This document shows, one piece after another, positions 40,601-49,414 of a stretch of DNA of 64,000 nt. A model generated the notes under the pieces. That model had not been told where the DNA came from, did not search any database, and was given only the letters and a program-made list of their open reading frames with translations. The stretch comes from Pegoplata infirma (lineage: Eukaryota > Arthropoda > Insecta > Diptera > Anthomyiidae), in contig OY992537.1 of assembly GCA_963921195.1 (NCBI GenBank), forward strand, positions 148,979,841 through 149,043,840, written 5' to 3'. A program made the position numbers and the translations under genes. Positions within the stretch are counted from its first letter, which is position 1, and each line of letters starts with the position of its first letter.

Positions 40601-42079
40601 ACCAGCCCGATTGTCTCACATTTGGTTCCAGAGGAAAGATAAAGTCTTAATCTTTTATTTTTTTGTTATTTTGATAAAATCGGAGCAATAGTTGCAGAGA
40701 TACAGCCGTTGAAAGTAAAAGGTCTCCAGACTACGAAAAATTACAAGTTTATCATTTTTGAAAAAATAAATTTTTTTAAAAATTTAAAATCTAGCAATCT
40801 CTTTTATTCTATTTAAACTTTATTGAAAAAGATTTAAATTCGTGCAAAGGCATTTGAAAGCGATATAATGGTAACCTTGATATAGCCATTTCAAGTTATT
40901 ACAAGTAACCCGAAAATATTTTTGATATGAATGCATAAATGTCTGTTAATACTAGTCTGATAGTCTTAATTTTTTTCTGTCATGATAAAGCTAATATACT
41001 TATGCATTCTAATTTTTATAGAGTCAAAATCGGATCATTATTTACCGAGTTATAGCAATTTAAAAATGAGGGTCTCCAAAAAACCTTAAATAATGGGTTT
41101 CTCATAAAAATGAAAAAAAAAACTTTGCATAAATGCATATATCTCTGTAAGTACCAGCCCGATTGTCTCACATTTGGTTCCAGAGGAAAGATAAAGTCTC
41201 AATCTTTTATTTTTTTGTTATTTTGACAAAATCGGAGCAATAGTTGCAGAGATACAGCCGTTGAAAGTAAAAGGTCTCCAGACTACGAAAAATTACAAGT
41301 TTATCATTTTTGAAAAAATAAATTTTTTTAAAAATTTAAAATCGAGCAATCTCTTTTATTCTATTTAAACTTTATTGAAAAAGATTTAAATTCGTGCAAA
41401 GGCATTAGAAAACGATGGAATGGTAACCTTGATATAGCCATTTCAAGTTATTACAAGTAACCCGAAAATATTTTTGATATGAATGCATAAATATCTGTTA
41501 ATACTAGTCCGATAGTCTTAATTTTTTTCTGTCATGATAAAGCTAATATACTTATGCCTTCTAGTTTTTATAGAGTCAAAATCGGATCATTATTTACCGA
41601 GTTATAGCAATTTAAAAATGAGGGTCTCCAAAAAACCTTAAATAATGGGTTTCTCATAAAAATGAAAAAAAAACTTTGCATAAATGCATATATCTCTGTA
41701 AGTACCAGCCCGATTGTCTCACATTTGGTTCCAGAGGAAAGATAAAGTCTCAATCTTTTATTTTTTTGTTATTTTGACAAAATCGGAGCAATAGTTGCAG
41801 AGATACAGCCGTTGAAAGTAAAAGGTCTCCAGACTACGAAAAATTACAAGTTTATCATTTTTCAAAAAATAATTTTTTTTAAAAATTTAAAATCGAGCAA
41901 TCTCTTTTATTCGAATTAAACTTTATTGAAAAAGATTTAAATTCGTGCAAAGGCATTTGAAATCGATATAATGGTAACCTTGATATAGCCATTTCAAGTT
42001 ATTACAAGTAACCCGAAAATATTTTTGATATGAATGCATAAATATCTGTTAATACTAGTCCGATAGTCTTAATTTTTTT
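37669..42079. repeat. Complete 8-monomer higher-order repeat (A-H)
   Basis: A second full A-to-H run of 4411 bp with the same diagnostics: B with CGCATC (here CGCATCCTT) at ~38220, C at ~38773, E with TTCTTATGCCTTCTAG at ~39880, F with TTGCTGTC at ~40424, and H with TTCGAATTAAAC at ~41528. D ends GAAATCGAAATAATGG here but TTAGAAAACGATAG in the 29943 copy, so the two copies are not identical. Confidence 0.82.
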
Positions 42080-42629
42080 CTGTCATGATAAAGCTAATAT
42101 ACTTATGCATTCTAATATAGAGTCAAAATCGGATCATTATTTACCGAGTTATAGCAATTTAAAAATGAGGGTCTCAAAAAAACCTTAAATAATGGGTTTC
42201 TCATAAAAATGAAAAAAAAAAAACTTTGCATAAATGCATATATCTCTGTAAGTACCAGCCCGATTGTCTTACATTTGGTTCCAGAGGAAAGATAAAGTCT
42301 CAATCTTTTATTTTTTTGTTATTTTGACAAAATCGGAGCAATAGTTGCAGAGATACAGCCGTTGAAAGTAAAAGGTCTCCAGACTACGAAAAATTACAAG
42401 TTTATCATTTTTGAAAAAAAAAAATTTTTTTAAAATTTAAAATCGAGCAATCTCTCTTATTCTATTTAAACTTTATTGAAAAAGATTTAAATTCGTGCAA
42501 AGGCATTAGAAAACGATAGAATGGTAACCTTGATATAGCCATTTCAAGTTATTACAAGTAACCCGAAAATATTTTTGATATGAATGCATAAATATCTGTT
42601 AATACTAGTCTGATAGTCTTAAATTTTTT

Positions 42630-42921
42630 CTGTCATGATAAAGCTAATATACTTATGCATTCTAGTTTTTATAGAGTCAAAATCGCATCATTATTTACCG
42701 AGTTATAGCAATTTAAAAATGAGGGTCTCCAAAAAACCTTAAATAATGGGTTTCTCATAAAAATGAAAAAAAAAAACTTTGCATAAATGCATATATCTCT
42801 GTAAGTACCAGCCCGATTGCCTTGATATAGCCATTTCAAGTTATTACAAGTAACCCGAAAATATTTTTGATATGAATGCATAAATATCTGTTAATACTAG
42901 TCCGATAGTCTTAATTTTTTT
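42630..42921. repeat. Truncated satellite monomer (292 bp)
   Basis: A B-type monomer jumps from CAGCCCGATTG directly to CCTTGATATAGCC at about 42819, losing about 259 bp. The flanking A-type monomers at ~42080 and ~42922 both carry the same shortened string CTAATATAGAG, so this truncated unit lies between two related copies. Confidence 0.85.
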
Positions 42922-43470
42922 CTGTCATGATAAAGCTAATATACTTATGCATTCTAATATAGAGTCAAAATCGGATCATTATTTACCGAGTTATAGCAAT
43001 TTAAAAATGAGGGTCTCCAAAAAACCTTAAATAATGGGTTTCTCATAAAAATGAAAAAAAAAAACTTTGCATAAATGCATATATCTCTGTAAGTACCAGC
43101 CCGATTGTCTCACATTTGGTTCCAGAGGAAAGATAAAGTCTCAATCTTTTATTTTTTTGTTATTTTGACAAAATCGGAGCAATAGTTGCAGAGATACAGC
43201 CGTTGAAAGTAAAAGGTCTCCAGACTACAAAAAATTACAAGTTTATCATTTTTGAAAAAATAAATTTTTTTAAAAATTTAAAATCGAGCAATCTCTTTTA
43301 TTCTAATTAAACTTTATTGAAAAAGATTTAAATTCGTGCAAAGGCATTTGAAATTGATATAATGGTAACCTTGATATAGCCATTTCAAGTTATTACAAGT
43401 AACCCGAAAATATTTTTGATATGAATGCATAAATATCTGTTAATACTAGTCCGATAGTCTTAATTTTTTT

Positions 43471-43576
43471 CTGTCATGATAAAGCTAATATACTTATGCA
43501 TTCTAGTTTTTATAGAGTCAAAATCGGATCATTATTTACCGAGTTATAGCAATTTAAAAATGAGGGTCTCCAAGAA
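43471..43576. repeat. Strongly truncated satellite monomer (~101 bp)
   Basis: A C-type monomer start runs only to CTCCAAGAA, then restarts at ATGATAAAGC at 43577, about 101 bp after the equivalent point of the previous monomer. About 450 bp is missing. This is the third phase-breaking event in the array and lies within 620 bp of LTR element 1. Confidence 0.85.
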
Positions 43577-44088
43577 ATGATAAAGCTAATATACTTATGC
43601 ATTCTAGTTTTTATAGAGTCAAAATCGGATCATTATTTACCGAGTTATAGCAATTTAAAAATGAGGGTCTCCAAAAAACCTTAAATAATGGGTTTCTCAT
43701 AAAAATGAAAAAAAAAAAACTTTGCATAAATGCATATATCTCTGTAAGTACCAGCCCGATTGTCTCACATTTGGTTCCAGAGGAAAGATAAAGTCTCAAT
43801 CTTTTATTTTTTTGTTATTTTGACAAAATTGGAGCAATAGTTGCAGAGATACAGCCGTTGAAAGTAAAAGGTCTCCAGACTACGAAAAATTACAAGTTTA
43901 TCATTTTTGAAAAAATAAATTTTTTTAAAAATTTAAAATCGAGCAATCTCTTTTATTCTAATTAAACTTTATTGAAAAAGATTTAAATTCGTGCAAAGGC
44001 ATTTGAAATTGATATAATGGTAACCTTGATATAGCCATTTCAAGTTATTACATGTAACCCGAAAATATTTTTGATATGAATGCAAAAA

Positions 44089-44092
44089 TATC
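44089..44092. other. Left target-site duplication of element 1 (TATC)
   Basis: The satellite reads AATATC before the LTR. The right flank at 49415-49418 reads TAGC and then continues as satellite (TGTTAATACTAG). The two differ at one base, so the duplication is imperfect but consistent with the 4-6 bp usual for BEL/Pao. Confidence 0.6.
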
Positions 44093-44565
44093 TGTTTAGA
44101 GATGACCCTAAACTTATTGTACTGCCTACGTATTAAAAACCCATAAACTTATGAGCCGACCCACGTATATAGCGGTACTATAAAATGTATTATATTAATT
44201 GCTAATTCCCTTTTACTAATCCATTTGTTTGTCAAATATAACTCCTAGTGTTGTTGTTGGTACATTCAAATTCATATTGATGCAAGCAAGCATCAAGAGT
44301 TATTTTAGAATTTATAACAGACACTCTAGTTTTTAACATTAAACAGTAAAGACAAAATTAATAAAGTTAAAATTACAAATAAACATACAGTGAACAACAA
44401 CAAATAGTGACACAATATTTTACATATAAACAAATTGTAATAAAATTAAACATAGTTTAAAAACAAAAACTAAATACAAAACAATTTAATTACAAATAAA
44501 ACTAAATTAAGAAAAACACAAAAACAAAATCCGAACCGTGTTTTATTTAAGGTCGCCCTTAAACA
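44093..44565 (+). repeat. 5' LTR of element 1 (473 bp)
   Basis: Starts TGTTTAGAGATGACC and ends GGTCGCCCTTAAACA, with a 6-bp terminal inverted repeat (TGTTTA/TAAACA). It matches 48942-49414 over its full length except for two substitutions. It contains TATAAAA at 44179-44185 and several AATAAA strings further on, as expected for an LTR that holds promoter and polyadenylation signals. Confidence 0.96.
44179..44185 (+). promoter_or_regulatory. Candidate TATA box in 5' LTR of element 1
   Basis: TATAAAA lies 87 bp into the LTR, a reasonable place for a U3 promoter. The identical string is at 49028-49034 in the 3' LTR. No start site can be proven from sequence alone. Confidence 0.45.
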
Positions 44566-44567
44566 TT

Positions 44568-44585
44568 TGGTCCTCGCGAACCGGA
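44568..44585 (+). other. Primer-binding site of element 1
   Basis: TGGTCCTCGCGAACCGGA begins two bases after the LTR end. The leading TGG is complementary to a tRNA CCA tail. The priming tRNA is not identified. The site resembles that of element 2, with shared TGGTCCT and CGAA-CGG strings. Confidence 0.65.
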
Positions 44586-45721
44586 TAATTTTGTGTTTGA
44601 AAAAAAGTGACTCTAATTAAAAAACATTTATTAAATTGTGACTCTAAATAAAAAGTGATAAATAAATTATTTGCAAAAAATAATTTTGTGATTTTTTAAC
44701 AATTCTAAAAACAAATTTGTGACTCTAAATGAACAGTGACCCCCGTGCTAAATATTTTATAAAAAAAAAAAAAAACTTTTTTGTAAAATAATTAAAACTT
44801 TTAAATAATTAAAAATCACCCTTAAATTATTTAAAACAAAAAGTGAACCATAAAATAAAATATTATTCGTGAATGTTTTAAATAAAAAAGAACAACAACA
44901 AAAAGTTCTTAAAAACTAAAAATTTGAAATAACCTTGAAAACATTAAAATTTCCTAACGGCACCCTTACAACAAAACAACAACAAACAAAGCCCAAAACG
45001 CAGTCAACGTTAAGTAGCAGCAAAACGTCAACAGCGATCTATCATCAACAAGCAGTGATCAGACGTCATCCAAGCAGAGGAAAAGACACCAGCAGCATCA
45101 CCGACAGCAAACCCAAATAAGTATACCAAACGACACAGCAAGTAAGTACAAATGAAATTTCGTAAAAACAGAAATTAGAGGAAAGGACAACAACAAAATT
45201 TGGACACTCTAGTTCAAAACGAAAATAACTCCAAATATTTGTACACTCGCTTGTGTTTTATACATATTTATGACCCTACATTTTTTGCTGTTGTAACTAT
45301 TATAGAGTTACCGTCTCAACTTTTTTGGACATTTTCTCGGGACGAAAAAGTCTCCAATTTTTTGGAAAAATTTGACTCAGGTTTTTAACGAATCCTGTGT
45401 ACAACCGCTGGTTATGCCATAGGGTTGCGATCTCAACAAGACTTCAAACTTTTCTGGGGAAAATAATCGCCAAATTTCCGAAAACTTCGAATTAGTTTTT
45501 ACCGATACATTTGCTACAAGCTACATACAATTTGCTGTTTCACGTCACAGGGTTGCCAACTCAACCAGTTTCGGAATTTTTCCGGGGAAAACATTTTTTG
45601 AAAAATTATTGACGCTATTCGCGTACGAAATCAATTTTGATCGCCAGCAGGTACACTTTTCGACCTATTTTAGTAGTATTTCATCTGACTCAACATTTTT
45701 AAAGCAACAAAATCCCTCACA
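44586..45721 (+). other. Leader (5' untranslated region) of element 1
   Basis: About 1.1 kb of A-rich sequence without a convincing gene. The string GTGACTCTAA recurs at 44607, 44638 and 44719, spaced 31 and 81 bp apart. Two frames of about 60 codons (44935-45120 and 45200-45388) begin with TTG and have no recognisable domain, so I do not call them. A strong 5' splice consensus (CAA/GTAAGT) is at 45139-45147. The sequence CACAATGACC gives the start context of the long frame at its end. Confidence 0.7.
45139..45147 (+). promoter_or_regulatory. Candidate 5' splice site in element 1 leader
   Basis: CAA|GTAAGT matches the metazoan donor consensus at all intronic positions (+1 to +6). Paired with the acceptor ending at 48585, it would remove 45142-48585, including the whole 924-codon frame. 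Use of the site is inferred. Confidence 0.4.
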
Positions 45722-48496
45722 ATGACCCTCATCAAATTTGTAAATTGTACAAATCATTTTTTAAATTTCGAAAGTCGAGCCAAAGACAACATTTTGAATT
45801 TGGAAGACAATCTCTGTAAACTTCAAGCTCATTGGACACAAGTTAAGAGAATCTACGAGGAGTGCAGGGACAAAAGCCAGGGATCAGATGACCCAATCGA
45901 TAGAAATATACTTCGGGATCAATATAAAAAATGTTTCTTAGCATATAAAAGTGGTTACAGTTTTTTAAAAGCGAAAATCGACGCTAACAAAAATTGTGAA
46001 AAAACAACAGAATACCAATTTTCTACTAAATCCCCACTTTTCACAACACATTCCGATTTACACAATTTTGAATCTTCCATTGGGAAGACACGGTCACACA
46101 CAAAGTCACATTTACAAAACGGGACAACAAATACAAACTTTTCCAAATCACAAGTTTTTCGTAACGACTCCCACACTTGCCCGCATTGCAAAGAGTCGCA
46201 TCCATTACGATATTGCCCCAAGTTTTTAGAAAAAGATGTCAAAGAAAGAATTCACTTAGCAAAAGTCACAAATTCTTGTTTCAATTGTCTTTTTGTCGAC
46301 CACAGTGTCAAGGACTGCCCTAGCAAATACAGCTGTAGACTGTGCCAACAAAGACACTACACAATGTTGCATCAGGCCACAGAGACCCAGTTAAACAGCT
46401 TATTTCCAAAAAATATTGAAGTACGCCCAAGTACATATGCCACAGCGCAAATCAAAAATATACAGTCCACTCCCAGTTCAGCTTTTCCGAGCATATCATC
46501 CTTGACCCTACAAAAAGACACTCGATTACCACCGTATCAAACAACTTTACTGTTCACCACCATACTACAAAATGAAGCTAGAGTCAAAAGATTCCAGGAA
46601 AGAGCTATCATCGACCCTGAATCACAACCAACCAAGCAAAAACTAATCCCTGCCACCGGGTTTAGTTTAAATTTAGAAGTGTGCGCGCCAGTCTTACAGA
46701 CCCCTTCTTCTAAGATATCAACAACAACATTGGACTCACAAAAACTATATGAGACTGATAAATTTGAACCTTCAGACCCTCGTATTTGTCGAAGTCCTTT
46801 GCATTACTCCCTTGAAACATCGTCTCGATCTATTGTATCCCTTTTGACACAAAAAACAGCATTTGGCTTGATTGTGGGGGGACCAGATATCCAAACACCT
46901 CAATCCCTTTTGACGCAAAATACAGCATTTGGCTTGATTGTGGGGGGACAAATTTGGAAATCGACTCAACTAAACAATAGAATCTTAACACACTCTTGGG
47001 CGGTGGAGAAAACCCCAAAAAAGGTTTTGGGGTCCAAAAAATTCGACTCCACAACACATATCATCAACTCTGGGAGGTATATTGTTACCCTACCCTTAAA
47101 AAATAGAGAAGAAACTGGAACTTCTCTCAGCAAAACCGAGCCTCATATTGTGAAAATGAGGAAACAACTCGACGCAAAACCTGATTTCACGACCCAAAGT
47201 AGTCAGGTAAATTCAAAACTTTTTAAAATGGGACCCATAAAGAATGTTTCTCAACTGGACATAAATCAGGCTGCAAATTATTACTCGCCGCATCACGCAG
47301 TAGTAAAACCACTCTGGTTGACCACAAAGTATCGTGGGTCTTTTAACGCCGATAGTCTGTCTGCTATCAAGAAGACTTTCCACGATTTATACCCAGGACC
47401 CAAACTTCAACAACAGTTAGTGCTGAAGTGGAGACTCAACCGATTTGTTCACAACGCCGACGCTTACACAACGCATCGACCAAAACATATCGACCCGACC
47501 CATTTTAAATATAAGCGAATATTGTTTCGCAAAACCAAAGAAAATCCTATAGTGGATTACAAATTTACAACTACGATTTTTGGAATTCATGTCACCCCGT
47601 TCTTAGACAAAAGAACATTTCTCCAAAAATTATCAAAAAATCAATTGGAATTATCAACGTATCTCAAAAACACATCACTTGAGCACAAACGAGTTAAAGC
47701 TCTTACAAATTATTTTGAGGACCCTTTGAATCAAGTTTTTAAACCAGCTGCAAGAACTCATCATCAAATCATATCACATAGAAAATCTGTGAAAATTCAA
47801 CAAACTGACTATCACAGAGATGACTTGCCCGATAAACGCAAACGAACTACAGTGCGTTACACTGTTTTTTCTCAACTAATGAGAAGACGTGGTTGCCCAG
47901 TTGTCATTTATACAAATAATGTGATAACCGTCATTGGCGCTACAGAATTAAAAAAGGATCGACTAGAACTTAGTTACTGTCATCAAAATCAGCTAAGTCG
48001 CCCAAATCATCAACGCAAATTAGTTACCCTTAGTACACTTAAAACACAAGTTTGGAATGGAGCTGTAAACTCACTCAACAATTCCTTGAAAGAAATCGTA
48101 CCAAATATGGAATTAATTTTGCAAAAGCTGTCACCGATTTTGACCCAAAAAGAATTCAGTTTCAACTATCGACCCTCAAGTTCTGCTAGTGATGACCTTT
48201 ACGACCCGACCCTCGTCAACTTTATCGGAGTCTTGCTACTGACTCCAGCTGATCCAGATTCAACACATAAAAATCTGACCCTAGTCAACTGTTCGATTTA
48301 CCTCAAAATTTTCAACAATTCATTTTGCTACAGATGTAAATCAAAATATCTGACCGAGCATCATCACGGATATAAATTGGATAGCCAAGAAGATTTCAAC
48401 ATCAACAACAAACAATTGCCATCCTACAAACGGAACTGGGTGAAAACGAAATTCACCATTGACCAAAAAATGCGGTCGTACCAAGACTCATTTTAA
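45722..48496 (+). CDS. Gag-Pol-like polyprotein with intact zinc knuckles and degenerate enzymes (924 aa)
   Basis: A single ATG-initiated frame. Residues 1-150 resemble the start of BEL/Pao Gag, but most of the usual ~350-residue Gag core is absent. Three zinc modules are intact: C153-C156-H160-C165, C186-C189-H194-C199 and C205-C208-H212-H217. A protease-like segment has D298-P-E where D-S-G is expected. A segment aligning with the pre-RT region is tandemly duplicated (from residues 373 and 395). RT similarity starts at HHAVVKP (about 524); the ADIEKMYRQ block is unrecognisable after N-A-D580, and there is no YVDD (YFED at 664-667 may be its remnant). RNase H is missing. In the integrase, the second catalytic D is N732 (YTNN) and the E is N779 (WNGAV); the HHCC module is not seen. 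By family knowledge, enzyme activity is not expected. RNA binding through the knuckles is plausible. The frame has no stop despite this divergence. Confidence 0.85.
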   Translation: MTLIKFVNCTNHFLNFESRAKDNILNLEDNLCKLQAHWTQVKRIYEECRDKSQGSDDPIDRNILRDQYKKCFLAYKSGYSFLKAKIDANKNCEKTTEYQFSTKSPLFTTHSDLHNFESSIGKTRSHTKSHLQNGTTNTNFSKSQVFRNDSHTCPHCKESHPLRYCPKFLEKDVKERIHLAKVTNSCFNCLFVDHSVKDCPSKYSCRLCQQRHYTMLHQATETQLNSLFPKNIEVRPSTYATAQIKNIQSTPSSAFPSISSLTLQKDTRLPPYQTTLLFTTILQNEARVKRFQERAIIDPESQPTKQKLIPATGFSLNLEVCAPVLQTPSSKISTTTLDSQKLYETDKFEPSDPRICRSPLHYSLETSSRSIVSLLTQKTAFGLIVGGPDIQTPQSLLTQNTAFGLIVGGQIWKSTQLNNRILTHSWAVEKTPKKVLGSKKFDSTTHIINSGRYIVTLPLKNREETGTSLSKTEPHIVKMRKQLDAKPDFTTQSSQVNSKLFKMGPIKNVSQLDINQAANYYSPHHAVVKPLWLTTKYRGSFNADSLSAIKKTFHDLYPGPKLQQQLVLKWRLNRFVHNADAYTTHRPKHIDPTHFKYKRILFRKTKENPIVDYKFTTTIFGIHVTPFLDKRTFLQKLSKNQLELSTYLKNTSLEHKRVKALTNYFEDPLNQVFKPAARTHHQIISHRKSVKIQQTDYHRDDLPDKRKRTTVRYTVFSQLMRRRGCPVVIYTNNVITVIGATELKKDRLELSYCHQNQLSRPNHQRKLVTLSTLKTQVWNGAVNSLNNSLKEIVPNMELILQKLSPILTQKEFSFNYRPSSSASDDLYDPTLVNFIGVLLLTPADPDSTHKNLTLVNCSIYLKIFNNSFCYRCKSKYLTEHHHGYKLDSQEDFNINNKQLPSYKRNWVKTKFTIDQKMRSYQDSF
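46838..46950 (+). repeat. 66-bp tandem duplication inside the element 1 frame
   Basis: The block TCCCTTTTGACACAAAAAAC... at 46838-46903 is repeated from 46904 to about 46950 with two substitutions. Because 66 is a multiple of three, the frame is kept, and SLLTQ-TAFGLIVGG appears twice (residues 373 and 395). The duplicated peptide corresponds to the conserved stretch between protease and RT in BEL/Pao proteins (TIFGWVIMG in element 2). Confidence 0.92.
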
Positions 48497-48930
48497 AATT
48501 TTCGTAGATTTGTTTCAAAATAAAATAAATCTATACCGCTTAGTTCGCAACATTTTCTAATTTTATTTTTGTTTTATATTTACAGGCATCCAAACCTCGT
48601 AACGAAAGCCAGTAAATTACTCGAATGGCATCTGTAACAATTATCTGACGACTATTGCCTCCATTGTGTACTTACGCTACAAAGTTGTCACATCACAATA
48701 ACTTCTCAGATTCACCCCACAAAATTTGCCATCGAGTTTGGATGCCGATCAACAACAATTGAGACCAACAACAAATTTCAAAAAGTATTATTTGACCCTG
48801 ACTCATCGCTCAGAAAACTTTATTCATCCACAAAATCATCAGCAGCATATGCTAATCATCACCGAAGCTGATATATGCTAAAACAACGACACGGAGTGAT
48901 GTCAAGCCATGATATATTACACCGAGTTAT
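48497..48930 (+). other. 3' non-coding region of element 1
   Basis: This stretch between the stop codon and the polypurine tract has no long frame. It contains a convincing 3' splice site and one more GACCC (48794). It may be worn-down 3' pol sequence, but I cannot align it to any domain. Confidence 0.6.
48556..48585 (+). promoter_or_regulatory. Candidate branch point, pyrimidine tract and 3' splice site
   Basis: CTAAT at 48556-48560 matches the fly branch consensus. It is followed by a T-rich tract and TTTACAG, with AG at 48584-48585, 25 nt from the branch motif. It is the natural partner for the donor at 45142. Family comparison: spliced subgenomic RNAs occur in some LTR elements. Function here is inferred. 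Confidence 0.45.
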
Positions 48931-48941
48931 GGGGGGGAGAA
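48931..48941 (+). other. Polypurine tract of element 1
   Basis: GGGGGGGAGAA lies directly against the TG of the 3' LTR, the expected position for the plus-strand primer. Confidence 0.8.
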
Positions 48942-49414
48942 TGTTTAGAGATGACCCTAAACTTATTGTACTGCCTACGTACTAAAAACCCATAAACTTA
49001 TGAGCCGACCCACGTATATAGCGGTACTATAAAATGTATTATATTAATTGCTAATTCCCTTTTACTAATCCATTTGTTTGTCAAATATAACTCCTAGTGT
49101 TGTTGTTGGTACATTCAAATTCATATTGATGCAAGCAAGCATCAATAGTTATTTTAGAATTTATAACAGACACTCTAGTTTTTAACATTAAACAGTAAAG
49201 ACAAAATTAATAAAGTTAAAATTACAAATAAACATACAGTGAACAACAACAAATAGTGACACAATATTTTACATATAAACAAATTGTAATAAAATTAAAC
49301 ATAGTTTAAAAACAAAAACTAAATACAAAACAATTTAATTACAAATAAAACTAAATTAAGAAAAACACAAAAACAAAATCCGAACCGTGTTTTATTTAAG
49401 GTCGCCCTTAAACA
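48942..49414 (+). repeat. 3' LTR of element 1 (473 bp)
   Basis: Same length as the 5' LTR with two substitutions (GTACTAA against GTATTAA; CATCAATAG against CATCAAGAG). It ends CTTAAACA and is followed by TAGC and then satellite. Confidence 0.96.

Larger units (their letters stand above)
12101..44092. repeat. Satellite array block 2, ~551-bp monomers
   Basis: About 57 monomers of the same family and orientation as block 1. The block resumes after the SINE at ACCGAGTTATAGC, out of phase with the left side, and ends inside AATGCAAAAATATC where LTR element 1 begins. It contains two complete eight-subtype higher-order repeats, a ~4.1-kb segment duplicated at 5511 bp offset, three truncated monomers, and a unique 4-bp insertion (TACTACTTAGTCC near 28260). 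Short open frames of about 61 codons recur on the minus strand, but they start at TTG and simply repeat with the monomer. I see no gene. Confidence 0.97.
44093..49414 (+). mobile_element. Element 1: BEL/Pao-like LTR retrotransposon, enzymatically degenerate
   Basis: A 5322-bp element with two 473-bp LTRs (TGTTTA...TAAACA), a tRNA primer-binding-like site just after the 5' LTR, a ~1.1-kb leader, one 924-codon frame, a 445-bp 3' region and a purine tract (GGGGGGGAGAA) before the 3' LTR. The LTRs differ at only two sites (44134 T/C region and 44295 G/T region), so insertion was recent. Assignment to BEL/Pao rests on the three-part zinc-knuckle cluster and on residual RT and integrase similarity. 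It is only about 80% as long as element 2 and lacks the RNase H block. The pentamer GACCC is unusually frequent on the sense strand throughout. Mobilisation in trans is inferred, because no catalytic centre is intact. Confidence 0.88.

Noticed and set aside
1..44092. CRISPR array
   Set aside because: The repeats are contiguous ~551-bp units with no unique spacers, in eukaryotic sequence.
44935..45388. Two ~60-codon frames in the leader of element 1
   Set aside because: Both start at TTG, show low-complexity composition and have no recognisable domain.
45955..47057. Antisense frames of 65-95 codons within the element 1 coding region
   Set aside because: They mirror the long sense frame, and the repeated SQMLYF/SQMLFF strings come from the 66-bp duplication.
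48497..48941. Env-like gene downstream of Pol in element 1
   Set aside because: No frame of useful length, signal peptide or membrane segment is present in the 445 bp.
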